A stretch of DNA of 46,651 nt from Smithella sp. M82 (GTDB lineage: Bacteria; Desulfobacterota; Syntrophia; Syntrophales; Smithellaceae): NCBI GenBank assembly GCA_001683985.1, contig MAEO01000107.1, forward strand, positions 1-46,651. Reading direction: 5' to 3'. Of this stretch, positions 9,073 to 16,812 are shown piece after piece. The first letter of the stretch is position 1, and each line of letters starts with the position of its first letter. The notes below the pieces were generated by a model that saw only the letters and a program-made list of their open reading frames with translations, searched no databases and was not told the DNA's origin. Both the position numbers and the translations under genes were made by a program.

Positions 9073-9444
9073 TCAGTAGCTTTCTATTGTTCTGTTAATT
9101 TCAGGATTATTGCGCTCCGGCACAACAACCGTGCAGGGCACATTAAACCATTGTCCCGCCCAAGCCATGGCCAGCCCGTGATTTCCCCTGGTCGCAACAA
9201 GAATGCCTGCCTCCAGTTCCTCCCGCGACATGTGATGAAAAAAATTAAGAGCCCCTCTTATTTTGAATGATCCGGTCGGGTTGTGGTTTTCATGCTTGAC
9301 GAAGGCCTCACAACCTAAAAGTCTGGAAAGTTCCGGGTAGTGTGTCAAATTTGTTCTATTGAGGTACTTATATATAACGGATCTTGCCATGAAAGCCCGC
9401 GGCAGATTAACCTGCTTACTTAACATTTCATATTTTTTCAGCAT
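9073..9444 (-). pseudogene. Truncated threonine dehydratase-like remnant (fold-type II PLP enzyme)
   Basis: The 123 residues match the N-terminal third of threonine dehydratase/serine-threonine ammonia-lyase. KHENHNPTGSFKIRGALNFF carries the PLP lysine (SFKIRGA), and TRGNHGLAMAWAG is the phosphate/substrate loop that normally follows. The frame stops at TGA after IESY, whereas family members run to 320 residues or more. The next 100 bases on the minus strand show no continuation in any frame and already contain the promoter of the shikimate genes. The active-site domain is incomplete, so I call it a deletion remnant. A short expressed protein cannot be excluded. Confidence 0.8.
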
Positions 9445-9513
9445 AAATCCCTCCCCTGATAATTATTTGTCCGGACACTTCTCACAATAAATTTTCTACA
9501 ACAAAACTTTTTT

Positions 9514-10803
9514 CTAAATGTATTTGCTTATCAGATCGGCGTATCCGGCAGAGGCACCAATGTTGGACAGCACGACTTCTCTGCCTTTTTCGCCACGACT
9601 GATAATTTCTTCGGGATGATTCAAAAGATTAATAATTCCTTGAGACAATTCTTCCTTGTTTTTTACCGTAATGCCGCAACCAACGTTTTCCAGCAAAGTT
9701 TTTTCCTGGCTGAAGTCCTCCATTGAGGGGCCGTAAAATATTACTTTCCCCCAGGCTGCCGCCTCCAGGATATTCTGTCCGCCTTTGGGAACAAGGCTTC
9801 CGCCACAATAAACAATAGTAGCCAGCGAATAAACCTTAAATAGTTCTCCGATAACATCAACTATAATAATTCGTTCCTCATTTCTTTGACATCCATTATT
9901 CATATCCGAAAGTTTTATGATATCGTTCAAATTTGCCTGCTGCAAAAGATTTACAACATCACCGGTTCTTTCTATGTGACGAGGAACAATAATAAGATTA
10001 AAATCAGGACAACGTTTTATAATATCCTGATAAACACTAATGACAATTTTTTCCTCACCTTCATGGGTGCTGCCGGCAACAAAAAATTTTTCATTCTCAC
10101 GCACATTGAATCGCAGCGCTATTTCATTTTGTAAAACCGGTGAAACCATTGATGCCAGCCCGTCATACTTGGCATTTCCCAATACCTTGATTTTTGCGGA
10201 ATTCAAACCGATATCCTTGATCCTTTCCGCATCAACCATGGAAATCATTCCCGCCTCATCCAAATTATCCAAAATTATTTTCCAGAAGAATGCTGTTTTC
10301 AGGTAACGCTTATAAGAACGGGGAGAAATTCTTCCGTTGACCATCAACGCTTTCATTTGATGCTCCTTACAGACACGAAGGAAATTGGGCCACAATTCCG
10401 TTTCCACCAGAACAAAAACATCGGCTTTCGCTGATTTGATGATTTTGCGCACAACAAAAGGAATATCCAGAGGAAAATAAATAAATGCGTCCGCACTTTT
10501 GATAAATCTGTGTGCCATTTCCTGACCTGTTTCCGTAGAAGTAGAAAAAATAATTTTTATTTCCGGCCTTTTCATTTTCAGAGAAGCTGCTATCGGTGCA
10601 GCGGCGGTAACTTCACCAACGGAAACCGCATGAATCCAGATCCTTGGCCCATTCTTTAAATCGGTCAGTATTTTTGCCTGTCTTCCACCCAATTTAAAGA
10701 TTATACTTTTGCGGTATTTACCGGCAAAAATTATTTTCAATAAAAAATAAGGAGCAATAAATATCGCAGCAACAGATAAAATAATATTATAGAGAATATA
10801 CAT
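9514..10803 (-). CDS. waaA: 3-deoxy-D-manno-octulosonic acid (Kdo) transferase, WaaA
   Basis: A 429-residue GT30 enzyme that transfers Kdo from CMP-Kdo to the lipid A precursor on the inner face of the cytoplasmic membrane. It starts with one hydrophobic anchor (about residues 1-25). WIHAVSVGEV holds the expected catalytic base Glu64, and VLVETELWPN and GRISPRSYKRY are conserved acceptor-side blocks. GGSLVPKGGQNILEA near the C-terminus is the CMP-Kdo-binding region. Its presence says the host makes Gram-negative LPS. There is no visible Shine-Dalgarno before the ATG, and the best -10 box is only six bases upstream, so the mRNA may be leaderless. It is divergent from rpe. Confidence 0.95.
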   Translation of the reverse strand: MYILYNIILSVAAIFIAPYFLLKIIFAGKYRKSIIFKLGGRQAKILTDLKNGPRIWIHAVSVGEVTAAAPIAASLKMKRPEIKIIFSTSTETGQEMAHRFIKSADAFIYFPLDIPFVVRKIIKSAKADVFVLVETELWPNFLRVCKEHQMKALMVNGRISPRSYKRYLKTAFFWKIILDNLDEAGMISMVDAERIKDIGLNSAKIKVLGNAKYDGLASMVSPVLQNEIALRFNVRENEKFFVAGSTHEGEEKIVISVYQDIIKRCPDFNLIIVPRHIERTGDVVNLLQQANLNDIIKLSDMNNGCQRNEERIIIVDVIGELFKVYSLATIVYCGGSLVPKGGQNILEAAAWGKVIFYGPSMEDFSQEKTLLENVGCGITVKNKEELSQGIINLLNHPEEIISRGEKGREVVLSNIGASAGYADLISKYI

Positions 10804-10809
10804 AGCGCT

Positions 10810-10838
10810 ATTCTTAGATTTTTCCGCCTAAGTGTCAA
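10810..10838 (-). promoter_or_regulatory. Probable promoter of waaA, giving a leaderless transcript
   Basis: On the minus strand TTGACA (10833-10838), a 17-base spacer and AAGAAT (10810-10815) lie immediately before the waaA ATG at 10801-10803. Transcription would begin at or next to the start codon. Confidence 0.4.
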
Positions 10839-10973
10839 GCCAATTTAATGAGTCCCCAGTTTCAGAAGCTAAACGCACTGAAATTTGTCGGGTATAGTGA
10901 GACTCAAATTTCATAAGCGCAGCGACGTGGGATTTGAATTAAATAAAATAAAACGCAAGAATAAAACGCTTTG

Positions 10974-11000
10974 TTGACAATTGCAGCTCTTTAATATAAT
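10974..11000 (+). promoter_or_regulatory. Probable promoter of rpe
   Basis: TTGACA (10974-10979) and TATAAT (10995-11000) are both perfect, but the spacer is only 15 bases. The region is AT-rich, so a -10 box shifted two bases right is possible. It lies 34 bases before the rpe ATG. Confidence 0.45.
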
Positions 11001-11033
11001 TTATATACAAAAGAACCGGGAAATAAAAACTCA

Positions 11034-11702
11034 ATGAAAAAATTAATAGCGCCTTCGATTCTTTCCGCCGACAGCAGCAAACTTAGCGAGGAAATTACCG
11101 CCATAGAAAAAGCCGGTGCCGACTGGATTCATATTGATGTAATGGACGGCCACTTTGTTCCCAACATTACTCTGGGACCGGCAATAATATCGAACTTAAG
11201 AAAAACAACAAAATTACCTTTCGATGTACACCTGATGATTGAAAATCCTGAAAGGTACATTGAATCCTTTGCTCAAGCCGGATCTGATATAATTACTGTA
11301 CATGCAGAAGCGGCCAGTCATCTTCACCGTACAATTGATATCATTAAAAAGGCCGGTAAGAAAGCCGGCGTTTCGTTAAATCCGGCAACATCATTGACAC
11401 ATGTTGAAGAAATTCTGCCCGATATTGATCTGCTGCTCATTATGACCGTTAATCCCGGCTTCGGCGGTCAACAATTTATTAAAACCTCTCTGCCAAAAAT
11501 TGTCAGGGCAAAAAAAATGCTGGACGTCCTGCCATATAAGGCGCTGCTGGAAGTTGATGGAGGAGTAAATCTGAAAAACATAGGTGATATAGCCCAGGCC
11601 GGAGCGGATGTTATCGTTGCCGGCGCTGCCGTTTTCGGCAGCGCCGATTACGAAAAAACCATAGCTTCATTAAAAACTGCCGCTAATAGTCAGACAACCT
11701 AA
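11034..11702 (+). CDS. rpe: Ribulose-phosphate 3-epimerase
   Basis: A 222-residue TIM-barrel enzyme interconverting D-ribulose 5-phosphate and D-xylulose 5-phosphate in the pentose phosphate pathway. The four metal ligands of the family are all present: His33 and Asp35 in WIHIDVMDGH, His66 in FDVHLMIENP and Asp175 in LLEVDGGVN. NPGFGGQQF is the mobile loop. It has its own upstream promoter and stands alone between divergent waaA and a repeat-rich gap. The ribosome site is weak (GGGAA about 13 bases before the ATG). The length is normal for the family. Confidence 0.97.
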   Translation: MKKLIAPSILSADSSKLSEEITAIEKAGADWIHIDVMDGHFVPNITLGPAIISNLRKTTKLPFDVHLMIENPERYIESFAQAGSDIITVHAEAASHLHRTIDIIKKAGKKAGVSLNPATSLTHVEEILPDIDLLLIMTVNPGFGGQQFIKTSLPKIVRAKKMLDVLPYKALLEVDGGVNLKNIGDIAQAGADVIVAGAAVFGSADYEKTIASLKTAANSQTT

Positions 11703-11771
11703 ACTTCATAAAAACAAAATACAAACTTTTATTATTACACAAATCATAGACGGACATAAAATCTTATTTCC

Positions 11772-11981
11772 TCTGAAAATGCACATCTAAGTTATTGTTT
11801 ATATTGTTATTTAAAAACTATCCTCATCAAATCCCCCTCCATCCCCCTTTTCTAAGGGGGGGGGGAAGTCTCCCTCTTGGGCAAAAAGGGCAGGGCTTGA
11901 GTTCCCCCCTTTTCTAAAGGGGGGGTGAGGGGGGATTTTTATGCTCCTTTGTGACGGCGTGCCGTCATGGGGGTTTCATTT
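11772..11981. repeat. Dispersed intergenic repeat, copy 2 (full length)
   Basis: The left part, from TCTGAAAAT through an AT-rich 45-base block to ATCCCCCTCCATCCCCC, is nearly identical to 32016-32099. The right part is the conserved ATGCTCCTTTG-palindrome-GGTTTCATTTTA block. The palindrome TGACGGCGTGCCGTCA (11952-11967) is perfect. In the middle, C-runs and G-runs separated by TTTTCTAA are duplicated relative to copy 3. There is no ORF and no transposase, so it looks like a non-autonomous interspersed element. Confidence 0.8.
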
Positions 11982-11987
11982 TAGTAC

Positions 11988-12021
11988 AAAAAAGCCCACT
12001 ATCGTAAGTGGGCTTTTTTGT
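11988..12021 (-). terminator. Strong intrinsic terminator (bidirectional)
   Basis: AAAAAAGCCCACT-ATCGTA-AGTGGGCTTTTTT is a perfect stem with A-run and T-run flanks, so it works on either strand. On the minus strand it follows the 21-codon gene at 12054-12119. On the plus strand it would end any transcript from rpe. Confidence 0.85.
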
Positions 12022-12053
12022 TGAAGGTTATGCGCTTTTTTTGCTATTTTTGT

Positions 12054-12119
12054 CTATGTACTTACTTTCTTGAAAAGTAGTTTATCAAACCACCGGCAAA
12101 AATCAAGAAGTTTTTTCAT
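12054..12119 (-). CDS. Putative 21-residue small protein gene
   Basis: An ATG at 12117-12119 is preceded at ten bases by a perfect AGGAGG (12130-12135, inside TAGGAGGAGAAA). The frame runs 21 codons to TAG and a strong intrinsic terminator follows about 33 bases later. The peptide begins MKKLLDFCRW and continues with a Lys/Leu/Phe-rich stretch ending VST. It would form a basic amphipathic helix with one cysteine, of the type that binds membranes. I recognise no family. The Shine-Dalgarno, start, stop and terminator arrangement is why I list it. The same transcript could act as a small RNA. No convincing promoter is visible upstream. Confidence 0.5.
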   Translation of the reverse strand: MKKLLDFCRWFDKLLFKKVST

Positions 12120-12226
12120 AAATATTTCTCCTCCTATAAACCAGCAAAGAAAACAATTACTTGCAAAAAGAACAAACTAATGCTATGAAATATCTTCGTC
12201 TGCAAACGAAAATTATAAATTTTTGC

Positions 12227-12254
12227 TTGACAAGGTAAAAAAAAAGCGTATTTT
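12227..12254 (+). promoter_or_regulatory. Probable promoter of the Ala/Pro-rich lipoprotein gene
   Basis: TTGACA (12227-12232), a 16-base A-rich spacer and TATTTT (12249-12254). It lies 70 bases before the lipoprotein start codon, in a gap that holds nothing else on this strand. Confidence 0.5.
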
Positions 12255-12323
12255 TGCGTCCGATATAAGGACTGTTACATTAATACAACCTTTATTAAAT
12301 CTTTGAAAGGAGGTTTGCGGATT

Positions 12324-12530
12324 ATGAAAAAAATATTTGCTATTTTTGTTGCTATGTTGTTTGTTGCTTCTTTATCTGTTTCCGTAGTTGGATGCAAAAA
12401 AGCTGAAGAACCGGCTCCTGCTCCTGCAGTTGAAGCACCGGCTCCTGAAGCTGCACCGGCTCCCGATGCTGCAAATGCACCAGTACCGGCTCCCGAAGCT
12501 GCTCCGGCCCCTGCTGCTACTGCAAAATAA
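12324..12530 (+). CDS. Small Ala/Pro-rich lipoprotein
   Basis: A 68-residue protein with a Lys-Lys N-terminus, a hydrophobic stretch and the lipobox SVVGC near residue 24, so it should be lipid-modified and exported. The mature part is KKAEEP followed by about 40 residues of repeated A-P-A-P/P-E-A units, an extended low-complexity tail without a folded domain. AAAGGAGG at 12306-12313 lies ten bases before the ATG at 12324; the in-frame TTG at 12303 lies before this site and is not used. It stands alone with its own promoter and terminator, so it is likely well expressed. The function is unknown; a cell-envelope spacer is one guess. Confidence 0.8.
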   Translation: MKKIFAIFVAMLFVASLSVSVVGCKKAEEPAPAPAVEAPAPEAAPAPDAANAPVPAPEAAPAPAATAK

Positions 12531-12558
12531 TTGCTTAAGAATAATTTGCAGACAAATT

Positions 12559-12598
12559 AATAGGGCATTTACTTAATAAGTTTATGCCCTATTTTTTA
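12559..12598 (+). terminator. Intrinsic terminator of the lipoprotein gene
   Basis: AATAGGGCAT (12559-12568) pairs with ATGCCCTATT (12584-12593) across a 15-base loop and is followed by TTTT. It lies 30 bases after the stop codon. Confidence 0.8.
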
Positions 12599-12686
12599 TA
12601 CTTTCGCTTCTTGCCGGATTTACTGCCACTTATTTTGAATATGCAGGTTTGCGATAATCACTATTGTATATTTATGTGTTTATTCT

Positions 12687-13439
12687 TTATTCCTGAACAG
12701 GAAACAAGATACTCTTAAACAGTTTCATTTTGGCCAAACGAAAAGTAAACGCCGTCCACAGACAACCGAAACCGTACTTCATGCTTCGCTGAAAATTTAT
12801 GGATGAAGCCTCGGCAAAATAACTTGTCGGACAACTCACTTCCGCAACCGTGTAACCGAACCAGATAATCTGGGCAAGCATCTGATTATCAAAAACAAAA
12901 TCGTCCGAATTATTTTCCAGAGGAAGTTTGAGCAAAAGCTCACGGGAAAAGGCGCGATAGCCGGTGTGGTACTCGGAAAGTTTTGCTCCGATTAAAATAT
13001 TTTCCGTAAGAGTCAAAAGACGATTGGCAACATATTTCCAAAGCGGCATACCTCCTTTTAAAGCGTAACCGCCCAAGATTCGTGAGCCCAGCACACAATG
13101 ATAAAGTCCGTTACCGATCATTGAGGTCATCGCCGGAATAAGCTTTGGTGTATACTGATAATCGGAATGAACCATTATAATTATGTCAGCGCCTTCTTCC
13201 AAGGCCAGACGATAACAGGTTTTTTGATTTCCTCCGTAACCTAAGTTTCGTTCATGCACGAAAAGTTTCGTCAGAGGAAGATTTTCGGCTGCTCTTACAG
13301 TACTGTCAGGGCTGGCGTCGTCAACAAGAATAACCTTATCCACGACGCCCTGCGCCATGACTTCTTTATATGTTTTCATGATGGTTTTTTCGGCATTGTA
13401 AGCCGGCATGACCACCACTACTTTTTTATTTTGAAACAT
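12687..13439 (-). CDS. GT2 family glycosyltransferase (dolichyl-phosphate-mannose-synthase-like)
   Basis: A 250-residue family 2 glycosyltransferase. The fold starts with VVVVMPAYNAEKTI, continues with VILVDDASPDST (Asp40/Asp41, nucleotide binding), and has the metal-binding acidic motif around HSDYQ (Asp93). The family typically moves a sugar from a nucleotide donor to polyprenyl phosphate or a membrane glycan. There is no clear C-terminal transmembrane pair, unlike GtrB-type proteins, so it is probably membrane-peripheral. The acceptor cannot be told. A GGAAGAG stretch lies before the ATG at 13439. It is 93 bases downstream of the nitronate monooxygenase-like gene on the same strand; that gap contains a GC-rich hairpin near 13450-13471. 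Confidence 0.88.
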   Translation of the reverse strand: MFQNKKVVVVMPAYNAEKTIMKTYKEVMAQGVVDKVILVDDASPDSTVRAAENLPLTKLFVHERNLGYGGNQKTCYRLALEEGADIIIMVHSDYQYTPKLIPAMTSMIGNGLYHCVLGSRILGGYALKGGMPLWKYVANRLLTLTENILIGAKLSEYHTGYRAFSRELLLKLPLENNSDDFVFDNQMLAQIIWFGYTVAEVSCPTSYFAEASSINFQRSMKYGFGCLWTAFTFRLAKMKLFKSILFPVQE

Positions 13440-13532
13440 GCTCTTCCCGCGGCGCGTTCGGCGACCGCGCCCTACTCATAATGGCATTAGCTTGTCACTC
13501 CGGCCACAACAACAAACAACGGCGGAAATTTT

Positions 13533-14570
13533 TTATGCAAAGTGAGCGTCAAGTTTCTGCTGTTGCTGTTTTGCCTCAGCAACCATTCTTTCCATCAGTT
13601 CGGCGACTGTCGGCTCATCGTGAAGCAGACCCATCACCTGCCCTACGGGAAGCACACCTTCCTTCGTATCGCCTTCCTCCGTGGCAACTCTGATCGCATG
13701 GAAACCGTTAGCCATGAAAGCCAGTTGTTTTGCTGTTTTCCAGCCTGCAAACATAACGCCCACAAACAGTTTGAAAAAAGGCAGTTTTAACTGTTTGGCG
13801 ATTTCCTGCGCATTTATGAAAGCCGCCGGCAGATTTAAACCTTTTTTGATGGCTCTTTCGGCGGCATCGGTCTTCATGATACGGCAGAGCAATCCGTCGA
13901 ATCGATCCGAATATAAAGTATCCTCGACGCCTTTTTCCATGGACAGTTTTTTATAAACATCATGAAGAGGACTTTCTTTAGTTGTCATAAAACGGGTGCC
14001 CATAGCGATTCCTTCCGCGCCCAGAGCCAGCGCCGCCGCCAGACCGCGTCCGTCGCCGAAACCGCCGGCAGCAATGACGGGAATCTTCACCGCGTCAACC
14101 AGCGACGGAACCAGCACCAGAGAAGTAACATGCTCACCATGTGCCGCCGCCTCGTGACCGGTGGCAATAACGCCGTCGCAGCCATAATCTTCCGCACGTT
14201 TGGCATGTCGTGCGTTAACTACCGTCGCAATAACTTTGCCTCCGTAAGTATGCGCTTCTCTTACTATCCAATCACCCTTACCCAAAGAGAAATTAATCAC
14301 CGGCGCTTTTTCTTCCAGCAATACTTTGGCGTTTTCAGCAGCGCCCGGAAATAAAAGAGTGGCATTGGCGCCGAAGGGTTTATCCGTGAAAGAACGGATT
14401 TCTTTTATTGCTTTTCGCGTCTGCTCGGCATTTAAGGGACCCGTCGCCAGAATTCCCAAACCTCCGGCGTTGGAGACAGCCGCAACCATTTTGGGCACAC
14501 TAATCCAGCTCATTCCGGACAAAAAAATGGGATGCCTGATGCCAAAAAGTTCTGTAATCCTGGTTTTCAT
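13533..14570 (-). CDS. Nitronate monooxygenase / FabK-like FMN flavoprotein
   Basis: A 345-residue TIM-barrel flavoprotein of the 2-nitropropane dioxygenase family, with HPIFLSGMSWISVP at the N-terminus, GHEAAAHGEH at 138-147 (the family's GxEAxGH catalytic and FMN-binding loop) and PVIAAGGFGDGRG plus GAEGIAMGTRF for the FMN phosphate. The family includes alkylnitronate-oxidising enzymes and the enoyl-ACP reductase FabK; the sequence alone does not tell which. The start at 14570 is supported by an AGGAG upstream; the longer frame beginning at 14654 overlaps the preceding gene and is rejected. Only 19 bases separate it from the 3-hydroxyacyl-CoA dehydrogenase gene, so a role in acyl-CoA metabolism is plausible. 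Confidence 0.88.
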   Translation of the reverse strand: MKTRITELFGIRHPIFLSGMSWISVPKMVAAVSNAGGLGILATGPLNAEQTRKAIKEIRSFTDKPFGANATLLFPGAAENAKVLLEEKAPVINFSLGKGDWIVREAHTYGGKVIATVVNARHAKRAEDYGCDGVIATGHEAAAHGEHVTSLVLVPSLVDAVKIPVIAAGGFGDGRGLAAALALGAEGIAMGTRFMTTKESPLHDVYKKLSMEKGVEDTLYSDRFDGLLCRIMKTDAAERAIKKGLNLPAAFINAQEIAKQLKLPFFKLFVGVMFAGWKTAKQLAFMANGFHAIRVATEEGDTKEGVLPVGQVMGLLHDEPTVAELMERMVAEAKQQQQKLDAHFA

Positions 14571-14589
14571 ATAGGTATTCTCCTGTTTT

Positions 14590-15447
14590 TTATTTTTTAC
14601 TATAATCGTATACACCACGGCCGGTCTTGCGCCCGAAACGGCCGGCGCGAACAAGCTTTCTTAACATCAACGCCGGGCGGTACTTGTCACCCAGCTCTTT
14701 ATATAAATCTTCCATGATATGCAGCAGCGTATCAAGACCGACCAGATCAGCCAGCGCTAATGGCCCGATCGGATGATTGCATCCCAGTACCATGCCCTTG
14801 TCTATATCCTCGGCGGAAGCGAGTCCTTCATCCAGGACATAAAAAGCTTCGTTGAGCATCAGGCAAAGTATCCGGTTTACTACAAATGCCGGAGCTTCCT
14901 TCACCACAATAACTTCCTTGCCGATTTTTTTGCCCCATGCTTTAGCGATTTCCAGCGTTTCAGGTGAAGTTTGATAACAGCAGATTATTTCCAGAAGTTT
15001 CATAACAGGAACCGGATTGAAAAAATGAGTGCCGATGACCTTATCCGGCCGTTTGGTTACGGAAGCCATTTCCGTGATGCTGAGTCCGGACGTATTAGTG
15101 AAAAACAGGCAATGCTCAGGAACGATTCCCTCGATTTCTTCATAAACTTTCTTCTTAACAGCCATAACTTCAATTACAACTTCCACTACTATGTCTGCTC
15201 CTGTTGCCGCCTCTTTGATATCCAGAGTAGGTTTAATACGGCCAAGAATCGCTTCCATCTGCTCTTTGGTAATTTTACCTTTTTCCGTATCGCGGCTGAG
15301 ATTCTTTTTAATTGTGTTCATCCCGCCGTCAATAAAACGCTGTTCAATATCACGCATAGTTACTTCATAACCTGCCTGCGCGCAGACCTGCGCAATTCCA
15401 CTGCCCATCAACCCGGCGCCCAACACACAAACTTTTTTAATTTCCAT
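14590..15447 (-). CDS. hbd: 3-hydroxybutyryl-CoA dehydrogenase
   Basis: A 285-residue NAD(P)-dependent enzyme oxidising 3-hydroxybutyryl-CoA to acetoacetyl-CoA (or the reverse). The dinucleotide loop GAGLMGSG is at residues 10-17. [16 protein letters not shown] carries the catalytic His141 and its partner Glu153. The C-terminal dimerisation domain is complete, ending [13 protein letters not shown]. The start at 15447 is preferred over 15570 because of AAAGGGGGA just upstream and because the NAD loop then falls at the usual place. A syntrophic butyrate or fatty-acid degrader would use this enzyme in beta-oxidation; that link to lifestyle is inferred. Confidence 0.94.
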   Translation of the reverse strand: MEIKKVCVLGAGLMGSGIAQVCAQAGYEVTMRDIEQRFIDGGMNTIKKNLSRDTEKGKITKEQMEAILGRIKPTLDIKEAATGADIVVEVVIEVMAVKKKVYEEIEGIVPEHCLFFTNTSGLSITEMASVTKRPDKVIGTHFFNPVPVMKLLEIICCYQTSPETLEIAKAWGKKIGKEVIVVKEAPAFVVNRILCLMLNEAFYVLDEGLASAEDIDKGMVLGCNHPIGPLALADLVGLDTLLHIMEDLYKELGDKYRPALMLRKLVRAGRFGRKTGRGVYDYSKK

Positions 15448-15516
15448 TTTTAATCCCCCTTTGATGTATTTTTGAGGATAAGATTGTCCTATCCCGTTTT
15501 TTTTAACGATTGCGAA

Positions 15517-15545
15517 AGCTAACAAACTATATGCGCCAAAGTCAA
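15517..15545 (-). promoter_or_regulatory. Possible promoter of the hbd operon
   Basis: On the minus strand TTGACT (15540-15545), a 17-base spacer and TTAGCT (15517-15522). The -35 box is good and the -10 box poor. It lies 70 bases before the hbd start codon. Confidence 0.3.
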
Positions 15546-15614
15546 GGGAAAATCCGGACAAAGAAAACATCAGAATTTCATTGAATAAAAAAACCGTATA
15601 TGTAATTATACAAC

Positions 15615-15940
15615 TTCGATTTCAAAGGATAACGAGGCGGCAAGGAAAAGGCTAATGTAGGGCGCGTTCCCCTGAACGCGCCGAAAATTGCGGGCTGTTC
15701 GGGGAACAGCCCCTGCATATACGTTGAGGAAGCCGACCCCGGCCTGCGCCGGGTCGAAATGACAAAAGTAAGGATTGTCATTCCGATTCGATTTCAAAGG
15801 ATAACGAGGCGGCAAGGAAAAGGCTAATGTAGGGCGCGTTCCCCTGAACGCGCCGAAAATTGCGGGCTGTTCGGGGAACAGCCCCTACATATACGTTGAG
15901 GAAGCCGACCCCGGCCTGCGCCGGGTCGAAGTGACAAAAT
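15615..15940. repeat. Tandem duplication of a three-hairpin repeat, period 172 bases
   Basis: Two nearly identical copies start at 15615 and 15787. Each begins TTCGATTTCAAAGGATAACG and then holds three stem-loops: GGCGCGTTC/GAACGCGCC, GGGCTGTTC/GAACAGCCC and GACCC-GGC/GCCGGGTC. The copies differ at a few positions, for example GCATAT against ACATAT before the third hairpin and AAATGAC against AAGTGAC at the end. The second copy stops seven bases before the NYN gene start. There are no ORFs of interest. The 15448-15614 part of the gap holds only the possible hbd promoter. Confidence 0.9.
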
Positions 15941-15946
15941 GTACAT

Positions 15947-16465
15947 ATGCTTATTTTAATTGACGGCTACAATCTGATCAGACAATCCGATACCTTGCGG
16001 CGATACGAGAGAAAAACTCTGGAGGCGGGAAGAAACGCCTTAATCGCCAGGCTTGTCGAATACGGAAACAGAAAGCCTCACCAGATCATTATTGTCTTTG
16101 ACGGCATTCAAAACGGTTGGGCGGAAGAAGGAAGGGATAGGGAAGGAAAAATCAACATTATTTATTCCCGCCACGGTGAAAGAGCAGATGACGTCATCAA
16201 AAGAATAGCGGCGCAAACATCGGGAGAAGTTATCGTGGTTTCTTCCGATCGGGAAATATCATCTTACGCAACTCTGTTAGGAAAAACTCCTTTGCCTTCT
16301 TTAGAATTTGAATCTATCATGAACAAGGTTATCTACGCGCCTTGGGAAACAAAATCTTCAGTGAAGAAAAAAGAAACCAACGAACGCCAATCTAAAAAGA
16401 AAGGTCCCGCAAAAAGACTCCCGCGTGCGAAAAGACAGGCGCAAACCAAGATTAATAAACTATGA
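15947..16465 (+). CDS. NYN-domain (YacP-like) ribonuclease
   Basis: A 172-residue protein with an N-terminal NYN/PIN-like domain (about residues 1-125) starting MLILIDGYNLI and a highly basic C-terminal tail from about residue 130, rich in Lys and Arg, that probably binds RNA. The acidic residues expected to hold the metal are Asp6, Asp52, Asp81/Asp82 (ERADD) and Asp101 (SSDRE). YacP/Rae1 proteins cut mRNA on or near the ribosome; that activity is known for the family and not shown here. The start is fixed by the conserved first residues. However, there is no Shine-Dalgarno, because the hairpin repeat ends just upstream. Confidence 0.87.
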   Translation: MLILIDGYNLIRQSDTLRRYERKTLEAGRNALIARLVEYGNRKPHQIIIVFDGIQNGWAEEGRDREGKINIIYSRHGERADDVIKRIAAQTSGEVIVVSSDREISSYATLLGKTPLPSLEFESIMNKVIYAPWETKSSVKKKETNERQSKKKGPAKRLPRAKRQAQTKINKL

Positions 16466-16528
16466 TGTCCTCTGTGATAAAGGCAGGGGAAACACACAAT
16501 TAATAACGTTGAAGCATTTTTCTGATGT

Positions 16529-16544
16529 CCCCCGCCGGCGGGGG
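16529..16544. repeat. Perfect GC palindrome in an intergenic gap
   Basis: CCCCCGCCGGCGGGGG is fully self-complementary. The 347-base gap 16466-16812 also contains a hairpin with arms GCGGCGC and GCGCCGC near 16582-16606 and the promoter of the Big-1 lipoprotein. There is no ORF I can support. Confidence 0.6.
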
Positions 16545-16732
16545 CAGGGGGTGGACGTGTTATTGCGGATATTATTTATCGTGCGGCGCATTTCCTAAAC
16601 GCGCCGCTTCGGACTTAAGCCTCCTGAATATTTTTCCGACTTCGTATAGGTGGAGAATATAGTCGCGACCAATTTCCGGCAATTCATCATCAGATAATTA
16701 CAAAAAACAGCTATGGATAGAGTAAAAAAACA

Positions 16733-16761
16733 TTGAAAACTAATAATATTTCTGGTATAAT
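16733..16761 (+). promoter_or_regulatory. Strong sigma-70 promoter with extended -10
   Basis: TTGAAA (16733-16738), an exact 17-base spacer and TATAAT (16756-16761). The -10 box is preceded by TGG, an extended -10. It lies about 50 bases before the Big-1 lipoprotein start and is the best promoter in the window. Confidence 0.75.
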
Positions 16762-16812
16762 TTCAACCTATAAAAAGTATTATCTATTCCCGATTTAATA
16801 AGGAGAGTAATA

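Noticed and set aside
13254..15453. Plus-strand frames of 60-160 codons opposite the glycosyltransferase, flavoprotein and hbd genes
   Set aside because: All are antisense shadows without ribosome sites or domains.
15578..15815. Minus-strand frames of 67-69 codons in the tandem repeats
   Set aside because: They are translations of the hairpin repeats (FVISTRRRPGSAS-type sequences) often misannotated as proteins.
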